Source of the DNA: Ruminococcus difficilis
GTDB lineage: Bacteria > Bacillota_A > Clostridia > Oscillospirales > Acutalibacteraceae
Direction: 5' to 3'
Assembly (NCBI RefSeq): GCF_016680995.1
Contig: NZ_JAEQMG010000105.1
Location: forward strand, 1 to 54,667
DNA length: 54,667 nucleotides
A program made the translations under genes and the position numbers. Below the pieces are notes generated by a model. The model did not search any database. It saw only the letters and a program-made list of their open reading frames with translations, and was not told where the DNA came from. Positions within the stretch are counted from its first letter, which is position 1, and every line of letters starts with the position of its first letter. Below are positions 32,003 to 40,075 of the stretch, piece after piece.

Positions 32003-34540
32003 TCAGATCTCGATCTTTTCGCCGGGAGTCAGATCGCCGAGAACACCGTTGCTCAGTACAGATACGCTCGCCTCTGCGACGACGCCGTTATTCGTGATCT
32101 GAGCGTCAGCGTCTTTATTGATCACGCTGGGATAAGGCTCACTGAGTTCTCTGCGTTCCTCGGTCTTGGTCGGATCATTCGGATCGGGAGTGATCGGAAC
32201 GACCGCCTCGGTGACCTCACATACATACAGATGACCGACATAGAGCACATCGCCGCCGATATTGTTGAACTTCGCGTAGATGTTCAGAATACCGGGAACA
32301 AGAACGACATCGCCGTAGTTATTGAGCTGAGCGTTCACATTCTTATGACCCTCAGCATCCGAACCGATGAACAGTGTGCCGGGCACAACGTCCGGGTTGA
32401 CATTATATTTCTGGGTTGCTTCATCGAGCACGGTAACGTCATCCTTCCATGTCAGCTGGATGCCCTTGTGATAATCGATCGTGCCCTTATCGGGATCCTG
32501 TGCCGTGATGACGTCGTCATACTTGCCGTAGTTGTTGATCGTACCGAGCACATACATGTTGCCCTTCAAGGAAACACAGCCGTAGTTATCGAGGATACCG
32601 CCGTCTTCGATCAGAATGTTGGACGCCTTCATATCGGTTACGGTCGACTGCTGCTGCTCCTGCTCCTGTGAGCTGGGCTGCAGAGGCTTGACCTCCAGAC
32701 CTTCGATATTGATAACGCCTTTGTTGATGATCTTACCGCCGTTATGAATGGTGATCACACCGTTGTCCAGAGTAGCGGTATCGCCGGAAGGAGTCTGCTC
32801 TCCCCCACCCTGTGTCTGGGTAGCGGCGTCGTATTCGACCTCGAGCTGGCAGGATTCGTCGATGATCAGCGTACCGCCGTTATCGACCTCCATGCTCGCG
32901 TTGTTGCCGATCGCCAGTTCAGCGCCGGAGGTTTTGGATTTATCGGTGATGGTCAGGGTCGCGTTATTCTTTACGGTCAGACCAGCGGTACCGGTAGCGG
33001 TGTGGTTGGCGACCTGGATATCAAAGCTGTTGACGTCCAGAATAACGTTACGAGGATTATCCTCGGCGCCCTCGACCAGTAATCCTTCGAGAACCGGCAC
33101 TTCACAGATCAGCTTGATCGTATGAGAATCATAATCGGGGAACGCGATCGCGCTGGTCAGCGACCAGTATTCGGGCTCGTCATGATCTATCTCATGGTTA
33201 TCCGCAGTCACGTCGATCTCAAGATCGGAGCCCTTGACAAGATAGCTTGTCGCGTTATTCTCCGCGGTGAACGCATCCGCCTTGAAGAATTTAGCCATGA
33301 CCTTATTCGCGTGCTCGGTATCGGTAGAGGTGGGATCATACGCGAGAATGGGGTCATAATCCCATGTTTCGTCGACATACATGCTCAGCTTGATGTCAGC
33401 GCTCGGCGCGTCAGCAGCGCCTGCGTCGGCGCCCGCGGAGAGCTTGCCCGAGGAATTGATGATGATATCGACATAGGGCTTGGTCTGATAATTACCGGTG
33501 GTATCCTTCAGCGCCGCGCCGTTATCCGCGATGGAGAAGGATCTGGTGTTGCTGCCCAGTCCGTCGCCGAAGCCCGCGCCGTAGACGCACCAGTTACCGT
33601 CGACATCGACATAAGACAGCGAGGTGTTGTTGACGTCAGCGGTGATGCCGGTATCGGTACCATCCACAAACCAATGTCCGGTCGCTTCATCGATAACAGG
33701 TCGGTTGGTTTTCTGTGTGCCGTCCGCGTTCAAGCCGCTGATACCGGTGCTGATACCGCCCTGCATACCTGCCATGGCGATCATCGCTTTATTACTCTCC
33801 TGCTTGACATGCAGATAACCTGTTTTGCCGTCGATCAGATCGCTGACGTCGACGCGCACGATATAGTAGGAACCGTCAAAACCGGACGCCTTTTTATGGA
33901 TGGACACATTGCCGTCCGCGTCGGTGACCTTCTCATCGATCACTCTGTGTCTGAAATAGCTGTAGGGAGCAGTGATATCATCCTCTGACAGCCCTTCATT
34001 CATTGTCCATTCAACAGGACCGGTCTTCGTCTCAAAGCCGTTTGCGGCGCCCATGATGATCGCGGGAGCCTCGGTAGTAGGACCGTCCTTGAGGTTCTGC
34101 TTCGCGATACTGGGGATACCGATGGTCTTGGGAGAATCACCGTCCAGCTTATCACCCACGACAGCCTTGACCTCATAGACGCCGGGTGTTCCGTTGAGCA
34201 AATCCGCGTTCAGAGAATAGGTGTATCCATAATCAAACACCGTTTCATTGATGCCGTCAGGAGCATAGGATTTGTTCAAATAGCGCTGGATAAAGGTGGC
34301 GTCCAATACGGTGATCTCGGAGTCTTTATCCACATCGGCAGCCTTTTTCGCGGTGTCGGAAAGAACGGCCGCATTTACCAAATAGCGCTGAATCGTTGTG
34401 GCGTCGACGATTTCCACCGCACCGTTCAGATCGGAGTCGCCGAGCTTATAGCTCTCCGCTCCTGCCGTGATCACACAGCTGAACATCAGAACAAGCGCAA
34501 GGGCAACGGGAAGTATCGCCTTCATCAATGACTTTTTCAT
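32003..34540 (-). CDS. Large secreted protein with N-terminal dockerin and beta-solenoid body
   Basis: Encodes 845 residues. A signal peptide covers about 1-28. A type I dockerin occupies about 33-93, with two Ca loops, GDSDLNGAVEIVDATTIQRY and ADVDKDSEITVLDATFIQRY. Dockerins usually sit at the C-terminus, so the N-terminal placement is notable. Residues about 100-420 are beta-rich with Asp/Gly. From about 470 on, short repeats with Asn ladders (VKNNATLTITDKS, IHNGGKIINKGVINIEGLEV, LDNYGCVSLKG, TINNYGKY, LNNYGDVVLVPG) indicate a right-handed beta-solenoid, as in adhesins or pectate-lyase-like folds. No active site is recognised. It is probably a cohesin-bound or secreted adhesin. Gene stands alone. 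Confidence 0.7.
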   Translation of the reverse strand: MKKSLMKAILPVALALVLMFSCVITAGAESYKLGDSDLNGAVEIVDATTIQRYLVNAAVLSDTAKKAADVDKDSEITVLDATFIQRYLNKSYAPDGINETVFDYGYTYSLNADLLNGTPGVYEVKAVVGDKLDGDSPKTIGIPSIAKQNLKDGPTTEAPAIIMGAANGFETKTGPVEWTMNEGLSEDDITAPYSYFRHRVIDEKVTDADGNVSIHKKASGFDGSYYIVRVDVSDLIDGKTGYLHVKQESNKAMIAMAGMQGGISTGISGLNADGTQKTNRPVIDEATGHWFVDGTDTGITADVNNTSLSYVDVDGNWCVYGAGFGDGLGSNTRSFSIADNGAALKDTTGNYQTKPYVDIIINSSGKLSAGADAGAADAPSADIKLSMYVDETWDYDPILAYDPTSTDTEHANKVMAKFFKADAFTAENNATSYLVKGSDLEIDVTADNHEIDHDEPEYWSLTSAIAFPDYDSHTIKLICEVPVLEGLLVEGAEDNPRNVILDVNSFDIQVANHTATGTAGLTVKNNATLTITDKSKTSGAELAIGNNASMEVDNGGTLIIDESCQLEVEYDAATQTQGGGEQTPSGDTATLDNGVITIHNGGKIINKGVINIEGLEVKPLQPSSQEQEQQQSTVTDMKASNILIEDGGILDNYGCVSLKGNMYVLGTINNYGKYDDVITAQDPDKGTIDYHKGIQLTWKDDVTVLDEATQKYNVNPDVVPGTLFIGSDAEGHKNVNAQLNNYGDVVLVPGILNIYAKFNNIGGDVLYVGHLYVCEVTEAVVPITPDPNDPTKTEERRELSEPYPSVINKDADAQITNNGVVAEASVSVLSNGVLGDLTPGEKIEI

Positions 34541-34675
34541 TAGATCGCCTCCGTTTTATTGTATAATATCAATAAGATATCAAGATTATAACATGCATAT
34601 TATGTAAAATCAAGATAAATATGCCATGTTTTCAAAGAGATTTCCACTTTGGAATACTCATTCATCGATAACAAA

Positions 34676-34702
34676 AATCCTGCCGAAAGCATCGACAGGA
34701 TT
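34676..34702 (-). terminator. Terminator of the SGNH gene
   Basis: AATCCTG pairs with CAGGATT around a partly paired loop, followed on the minus strand by TTTTTGTT. It ends the esterase/SGNH unit. Confidence 0.55.
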
Positions 34703-34786
34703 CTTTGTACCGTTCTGCTGATACGCATATCGGTGAATATTCTCATCTGTCATGACCGTTTGTGTGTGCCTCAAAAGTCGGGACGA

Positions 34787-35395
34787 TCACAATCGTTTTT
34801 TCATCACTTTCAGAACGGCTTCATATAACGCACGGTGACCTTCCGGCGTCAAATGCTGACCGTCAACTTTGCCTGCCTCAGTGACATCCGAAGCGGCAAG
34901 AAAAGCGGTGCCGTATTTGTCGGACAGTGCTTTGTACGCTTCTTTCAGCTCTCTGCTTACCGCGAGAGATCGCTCATCGTTACCGAAATTCAATGCGGCT
35001 TCTCCGAGATAAAACGGAGAGATCAGAAGGATATTCTCGGCGCTGACATAATCAAGGATCTTTGTCAGGCACTTCTCCATGCCCGCGGTGATCTGCTCGG
35101 ATGTCGCGTGAAAAACGCTTTTGCAGTCGTTGGTGCCCAGCATGATAACAGCCGCGTCAAGAGGTTGATTCGCTTCCAATATCGCGGGCAAAGCGGCGAG
35201 ACCGTTTCTTCCGGCACAACCAGGATCATCAAATGCCGTTGTTCTGCCGTTTAACCCTTCCTCAAGGATCAGCGCATCGTTACTGAGATCATTTTGCAGT
35301 AACGATGTCCAGCGAACCTCCTCCGGGTATCTGTCAAATCTTTCGGGGTCAAAGCCCCATGTATTGGAATCGCCGAAGACGAGAATTCTTTTCAT
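34787..35395 (-). CDS. SGNH/GDSL-family esterase
   Basis: Encodes 202 residues. ATG 35395 follows ACGGAGGAAACAG. SGNH blocks: LVFGDSNTWGF (block I, Ser near 9), a Gly in LNGRTT (block II), MLGTNDCK (block III, Asn) and DGQHLTPEGH (block V, Asp and His). All four are present, so it should be an active hydrolase. It has no signal peptide. Similar proteins act as arylesterases or carbohydrate O-deacetylases. It lies 22 bp behind the carboxylesterase gene and ends the same transcript. Confidence 0.85.
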   Translation of the reverse strand: MKRILVFGDSNTWGFDPERFDRYPEEVRWTSLLQNDLSNDALILEEGLNGRTTAFDDPGCAGRNGLAALPAILEANQPLDAAVIMLGTNDCKSVFHATSEQITAGMEKCLTKILDYVSAENILLISPFYLGEAALNFGNDERSLAVSRELKEAYKALSDKYGTAFLAASDVTEAGKVDGQHLTPEGHRALYEAVLKVMKKRL

Positions 35396-35417
35396 CTGTT
35401 TCCTCCGTTATGTTTTG

Positions 35418-36956
35418 TCACCATACATGATATGGCTGATCTTTAAACGCCTTCCAAAGAAGCTCGCGCGCTGTCTTTGAAGGATTGGAAACACACTCCC
35501 ACTTATCCTTTTCTATCACCATCGTATTTCTTTCGGATGTGTTGTATTTCTTCCAATCCGCGCCCTCGACGGTCGGAGCTTCCGTTTTCGCAAAGCTGAT
35601 CCAGGCTTCCTGCGCTTTTTCGGCTACACCGGGATCAACCTGTCCGGCGCATTGATCCGCCTCCATATTATTGAATATATAGGGCAGTTCAACAGCATGA
35701 ACCGCGCTCTTATACATATCATCTCTGGTTGAAGGTACTTTCCAAAGATATACGTAGGTTTCTCCTCCGGCGTCTGCGAACCTATCGGCAAAATCAAGTA
35801 TCTCGTATCTCCACAGTTCTGATATAACCCCTGACTTGGCAAGAGCAGACTTGACCTTTTCATCGCCTGCGTATTCCTCGGGAACGATGCTCTCTTCATA
35901 TCGGATAAGCTCTTCGACCGCTGCTTTTCCGTCCTTATCCGTCATATCGCGGGCTTCAGCGATCATACCATCCATTCCTTCTACCCAAGAATTGAATTTC
36001 TCCTGTGTGGTTTTTCCTATGGAATCCTCTTGAAAGTAATTCCATTCATCGGTATTAGTGCCAATGATCAGCTGTATCCCACTCTTTGCGGCATCCTCGA
36101 TCGCCTTGTCGAAGTCTTCGGGAATGATATCCCCGTCGGTAACCACATAACAGCATTCGTCGGCGATCATCTTCTCGGCGTCGATTTTCATCCACTCTTC
36201 ACCGGAGATTGCCAAGAGCTCTTTCATGTTTTTTGCGCCGCTTGATTGCATGATGAACTCTGCATATTTCTGCGCGTCTTCTCTGCTTTTGGGCGCAACC
36301 TGTCCGCTCTGAGCGATAGCTCTCTTGAACAGTCCTCTTGCCTTGGGCGAGATCGTCAGAGCGGTAGTGGACCACGCGCCTGCCGATTCACCGAAGATGG
36401 TAACATTATCGGGATCTCCTCCGAATCCGCTTATATTCTTTTGTATCCACTGCAACGCGGCGATATGATCACGGATCCCGAGGTTGATATCCGTGTATTC
36501 TTCTCCGCCTTCGACCTTTGAAAAATTCGCAAACGACATGAGCCCGAGACGATAATTACAGGTTACGATGATCACATCGTCGTGAGCCTTCGCAAAACTC
36601 TGTCCGTTATATATGGGATCCGTCGTTCCGCCCCATCCGTAGGCTCCCCCATGGAAGAACACCATTACGGGTTTCCGGTCTTCACCACCGACGATCCCTT
36701 CGTTCTCCCAGATGTTCAGCGTCAGACAGTCTTCGCTTTTAGGCGAATAAGACGCCAGCTCGGACGGCCACTCATACTGCAGCGCGACATATCCGAAATC
36801 GTAACATTCAATCTCCTTATCACTCGGATCAGGTGCCTGAGGCGCTTTCCATCGAAGCTCGTTCACAGGAGGCTTAGCGAACGGGACGCCTTTGAAGGAC
36901 GTGACACAATCCACGGTCTTACCCAGCATGACGCCGTTTTCACAGACGATCTTCAC
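35418..36956 (-). CDS. Carboxylesterase type B (open part, from GTG)
   Basis: Encodes 512 residues from GTG 36956. Alpha/beta-hydrolase of the type B family: oxyanion FFHGGAYGWGG, nucleophile elbow FGESAGAWS (Ser near 190), acid in GTNTDEWNYF, and His in AVHAVELPYIFNN. The catalytic set is complete. The same frame continues upstream to ATG 37082 and encodes a lipoprotein leader, but a TAA at 37010-37008 interrupts it (next entry). If GTG 36956 is used, the enzyme would be cytosolic, but no clear ribosome binding site precedes that GTG. It is followed by the SGNH gene, suggesting a pair that removes ester groups from plant or host glycans. Confidence 0.7.
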   Translation of the reverse strand: MKIVCENGVMLGKTVDCVTSFKGVPFAKPPVNELRWKAPQAPDPSDKEIECYDFGYVALQYEWPSELASYSPKSEDCLTLNIWENEGIVGGEDRKPVMVFFHGGAYGWGGTTDPIYNGQSFAKAHDDVIIVTCNYRLGLMSFANFSKVEGGEEYTDINLGIRDHIAALQWIQKNISGFGGDPDNVTIFGESAGAWSTTALTISPKARGLFKRAIAQSGQVAPKSREDAQKYAEFIMQSSGAKNMKELLAISGEEWMKIDAEKMIADECCYVVTDGDIIPEDFDKAIEDAAKSGIQLIIGTNTDEWNYFQEDSIGKTTQEKFNSWVEGMDGMIAEARDMTDKDGKAAVEELIRYEESIVPEEYAGDEKVKSALAKSGVISELWRYEILDFADRFADAGGETYVYLWKVPSTRDDMYKSAVHAVELPYIFNNMEADQCAGQVDPGVAEKAQEAWISFAKTEAPTVEGADWKKYNTSERNTMVIEKDKWECVSNPSKTARELLWKAFKDQPYHVW

Positions 36957-37082
36957 CGGCTCGTTAGCTTTCGCGTCATCTTTCGTTCCGTTTGAAGAAG
37001 ACGGGCTTTAGCATGCCGCAAGAAAAATAAGACATAATGCAAGAACAGCGATCATCAGTCGTTTCAGATTCTTTTTCATCAT
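36957..37082 (-). pseudogene. Lipoprotein leader of the carboxylesterase, cut by TAA after the lipobox Cys
   Basis: A strong AGGAGG lies 4 nt before ATG 37082 (ATG 37079 is next). The leader reads MMKKNLKRLMIAVLALCLIF then LAAC, a perfect lipobox at Cys24, followed directly by TAA. The frame then continues SPSSSNGTKDDAKANEPV, a normal post-lipobox linker, into the esterase at 36956 without any shift. One base change separates this from an intact lipoprotein of about 554 residues. It could be a recent nonsense mutation, a sequencing error, or a programmed read-through. Confidence 0.75.
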
Positions 37083-37229
37083 AAATCCTCCTATCATACT
37101 TCTATAAGCTATATGATTATTTCTCATCATTATTGCGGCATCCTCCTTCTCAACATATTACCGTTCTATTATAATCAATAGTCTCCGATCAGTCAACAAA
37201 TCAGGCGCGTTTATACTAATTTCATAGCG

Positions 37230-37269
37230 AAAAAAGAGAAGTCGCTTTTTTTCACGGCTTCTCTTTTTT
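37230..37269. terminator. Strong bidirectional terminator
   Basis: A 15-bp stem (37230-37244 with 37255-37269, one G-T) has an A-run on the left and a T-run on the right. It ends the exported PDT unit before the esterase transcript begins. Confidence 0.85.
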
Positions 37270-37294
37270 CATGACGTGCCTTTTTACAGTCCCT

Positions 37295-38206
37295 TTATTT
37301 GACTGAGTAACTGCCGAGATAGCGGAAGGTGAAATTGCTGTCTTGGGTCAGCTTCTGATAATTCTCATAACTGCAAGCGCTGCATTCTATCAGATAGTGA
37401 TAATTTCCGAGTTCTGTTTTCTCAGGTCTGTCGTGCAGGGCGACAAGCGTGATTCCGAGCTTATCCATTTCAGCCGTCAGCTTCGGTAAATCCTTTGCGG
37501 AACCGCTTGCGATAAATGCAAGGCGGTCTGACGCCGCCGTCGCAGGCACATCCTTTGAAAGCACATAAAAACGGGTTTTGTTTTTATCGTTATTCTGGAT
37601 CCCCGCTGCAAGGATTTCCAAGCCGTAAACATCCGCACAACCTGCCGACGCTATCGCCGCGCAGGATTTATCCTTCCCGTCCGCAACCGTTTTTGCGCCT
37701 TCGGCTGTGGATGACGCTTCGATCACATCAGCGTTGGGAAGATTCTTTGCAAGCCACTCTTTTCCCTGAGCGATGCCTTGCTTGTGTGAATACACGGTTT
37801 TGATATTCTCGAGCGCCGTTCCCGGAAGCACGAGCAGATTTTGGCTTATGGGCAACTCGACCTCACCGACAACGGATACATTCTCGTTCGCAATCAGCGT
37901 ATCCACATAATCGATCACGGCGCCGCCGATCGTGTTTTCCTGCGGGATAACGGCATAATTGCTCTCGCCTTCCGTCAGCGCCTGCACAGCTTTCGGAACG
38001 GTTTCATAGGGGAGATAACTGCCTTTGCCGTCAAAGAATTTCTCGCACGCCTCCTGCGTATAAGTACCTTCGGGTCCGAGATAACTTACCGTCGCCGCGT
38101 CACAGTCGATCTGTACGGGCGTGCCTTCCGCTACATTCTGATCGGAACATCCTATCAGCGAAACGCACAGCATAAACGCCAACAGAAGGGAAACTGTCTT
38201 TTTCAT
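37295..38206 (-). CDS. Exported lipoprotein with prephenate dehydratase and ACT domains
   Basis: Encodes 303 residues from ATG 38206 (AAGGCGGTGA upstream; an in-frame ATG at 38236 lacks a site). Residues 1-20 form a lipoprotein signal with lipobox VSLIGC, Cys20. Residues about 38-215 are a PheA-type prephenate dehydratase: VSYLGPEGTYTQEA, VPKAVQALTEGESNYAVIPQ, ENTIGGAV, and NKTRFYVL, the TRF motif needed for catalysis. An ACT-like regulatory domain follows (about 225-300, LHDRPEKTELGNYHYLIEC). The enzyme normally works in the cytosol in phenylalanine synthesis. Export as a lipoprotein is very unusual; it may be a binding protein or sensor for an aromatic ligand. It is cotranscribed behind the MTase-STAS gene with a 56-bp gap. 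Confidence 0.75.
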   Translation of the reverse strand: MKKTVSLLLAFMLCVSLIGCSDQNVAEGTPVQIDCDAATVSYLGPEGTYTQEACEKFFDGKGSYLPYETVPKAVQALTEGESNYAVIPQENTIGGAVIDYVDTLIANENVSVVGEVELPISQNLLVLPGTALENIKTVYSHKQGIAQGKEWLAKNLPNADVIEASSTAEGAKTVADGKDKSCAAIASAGCADVYGLEILAAGIQNNDKNKTRFYVLSKDVPATAASDRLAFIASGSAKDLPKLTAEMDKLGITLVALHDRPEKTELGNYHYLIECSACSYENYQKLTQDSNFTFRYLGSYSVK

Positions 38207-38262
38207 AAGCTCACCGCCTTTTAGTGATAGCAGCATGATACTGCATTTTCAGCATATCGTTA

Positions 38263-39477
38263 TCAAAGCAGCGGGATGATCCCGTCAAAGCCCGTCACAG
38301 TAAATATCTCCTTGATGTCATCCGACGCGCCCTCGACCGTGACGTTGCCCTGTCCGAGCTTCTTGACCATGATCATCATGGTGCGCAGTCCGGCGGAGGA
38401 GATGTATTCCAGCTCTTGCGCTTTCACCTTGACAGAGGAGATACCGTCGCCGCACTCGTCAAATACCTTTAATATCGCGGGAGCGCTGATGGTGTCGATG
38501 CGACCGCTGACGGTCATTTCAAGCGCGCCGCCGTTTGTTTTGTAATCAACTGTGAGGTTTTCGATCTTCTCAGCACCGCTGACAGGCGCCTTCTGTGTAT
38601 AGTTGGGATCAAGAGTCATTTTCCAGACGCAGGCGTTCTTCAGAAGGTCAAGATACTTTTCCTGCCAACTTTCGGGGATCGCCTGCAGCATCGAAAGATT
38701 CTCGTCGGCGTGATAGAAGGGCAGCGTTTCCACCTTAAAGCCGCGGGCTTCGATAAACGCCTTCACCTTTTCACGATCCATGCGTCCTACGCCGTCGTTA
38801 TAGATATCCGACTGCTTCATCGTCCTTTTGCGCGAAGCGTCGTAGGCGTCGGGATCGCTCATGTTTGCTTTTGCGAACGGCTCATATTTCACGCCCAGAT
38901 CCGAGGTCACAAACGCGCCTGAGTGCTTCTCCAGTATCTGACGTATGCCGTCAAGAAATTGTTCGAACTCTGAAAGCGAAAGATAACCTAAAAGTCCCTC
39001 GCAGGAGATCAGCACCTCACCCTCAAGCCCGTCGGCAGCGGCGTTAAGCGAAGCGGCATTCGTCGCGTCTCCGCCGAAATAGACCTTGCCGAGTCCTTCC
39101 TTGTCGGCAAAGCTTTGCAGCTCCTCCGCGACGACGGGGACGTCTAAGCCCGCGTAGGAAATGCCGTTTTTCTTACAGAAGATCGCTCTGGGCGTATAAC
39201 CGCAGGCAATATCCAACAAATTCTTGTAACCCTCCTTTTTAAGCGTTTCGGAAAGAGCGGCATAACGCGCCTCGATTGCCACCGTAACGCCTGTCATCAG
39301 CGCTTTTGCGTCAGCCTCTGAGACGAGAGTATCGGACGGGTCTCTCTTGGAGAGTGTTTCCTGCAAGCCTAAGCCCGCGATCATCCGCTTCGCGTCCTCG
39401 TTGTCGGCGATCGCCAGCATAAACACGGTGCTTTTTGCGGTGAGATACGTCGGGTTTACCATTGTTCTGTAATCCAT
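38263..39477 (-). CDS. SAM methyltransferase fused to a STAS domain
   Basis: Encodes 404 residues. ATG 39477 follows AGGAGAAGAATT. The N-terminal part (about 10-290) is a class I methyltransferase of the LCMT-like type: NLLDIACGYTPRAI (SAM loop, about 87), SYAGLDVP (acidic ribose ligand), GEVLISCEGLLGYL. The C-terminal part (about 318-404) is a STAS domain: MTVSGRIDTISAPAIL, KAQELEYISSAGLRTM (the phosphorylatable Ser region near 361), and a final amphipathic helix. STAS proteins are anti-anti-sigma factors switched by serine kinases. The fusion suggests methylation controlled by, or reporting to, a partner-switching system. No kinase or phosphatase is encoded nearby. Confidence 0.8.
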   Translation of the reverse strand: MDYRTMVNPTYLTAKSTVFMLAIADNEDAKRMIAGLGLQETLSKRDPSDTLVSEADAKALMTGVTVAIEARYAALSETLKKEGYKNLLDIACGYTPRAIFCKKNGISYAGLDVPVVAEELQSFADKEGLGKVYFGGDATNAASLNAAADGLEGEVLISCEGLLGYLSLSEFEQFLDGIRQILEKHSGAFVTSDLGVKYEPFAKANMSDPDAYDASRKRTMKQSDIYNDGVGRMDREKVKAFIEARGFKVETLPFYHADENLSMLQAIPESWQEKYLDLLKNACVWKMTLDPNYTQKAPVSGAEKIENLTVDYKTNGGALEMTVSGRIDTISAPAILKVFDECGDGISSVKVKAQELEYISSAGLRTMMIMVKKLGQGNVTVEGASDDIKEIFTVTGFDGIIPLL

Positions 39478-39654
39478 AATTCTTCTCCTTTTTCTCCGTT
39501 TTCTCTTTAGATATCATGATGATAAATGTTACTATTCATTATACATTACAACAGAAAAATAGCAAGAATTATTTTCATCCCCTCACTTCGACAAAAGACG
39601 ATGTTAATCTTAGTGCTTTTTGCCTTCCCCTCGGGTAGCCGCTGATTAATTACC

Positions 39655-39716
39655 ATGTCATTCCGAGAAAGCGAAAATTCGCTTGCGCTTCTCGCAATGA
39701 CTGCGAGAGGATGTGG
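39655..39716. repeat. Family A-related repeat
   Basis: Reads CATGTCATTCCGAGAAAGCG, then an AAAATTCGCTT core, then CGCTTCTCGCAATGACTGCG. The end GCAATGAC and the self-complementary centre (GAGAAAGCG...CGCTTCTC) match family A, in a variant form. The flanking 39480-39850 otherwise shows no gene. Confidence 0.5.
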
Positions 39717-39887
39717 GATCGCCGCGGGCAAAAGCCCTGCCACGGCATAGTGAGTGATCGTTGGGTTTCCTTGTTTTATGAACGGTCTTGAGCGAAGGAG
39801 GCTCCACGGACTACGGCTTTGTGTAACTTGCTGCAAATGTTTGTGAATGTTTGGTTGTTACGCTGAATAAATAAGCGCTCTTTCTGC

Positions 39888-40012
39888 TTGAATAATCGCC
39901 GGATATCAGGTATAATAAAACAAAATATTCGTCTTTCGCGGCGGTATTTGCAGAAGTTTGATGACCGGGTTTGTGATGAAATACCCTGTGTAGGATTCAA
40001 AAACCCGGTCAT
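39888..40012 (+). promoter_or_regulatory. Promoter and structured leader of the acyltransferase gene
   Basis: TTGAAT (39888-39893), a 17-nt spacer and TATAAT (39911-39916). The leader then contains a perfect 12-bp inverted repeat, ATGACCGGGTTT (39961-39972) and AAACCCGGTCAT (40001-40012), followed by AATTTTA. It could be an attenuator ahead of the gene at 40076. Confidence 0.5.
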
Positions 40013-40075
40013 AATTTTACCCCGGCGGAAAAGCAGAAGAAAGAGATATAACCAAACTATACCGGAGGACTTAGT

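Noticed and set aside
33122..33988. Plus-strand open frame of 288 codons
   Set aside because: Antisense to the dockerin/solenoid gene, with no start signal and skewed Ile/Arg-rich composition typical of shadow frames.
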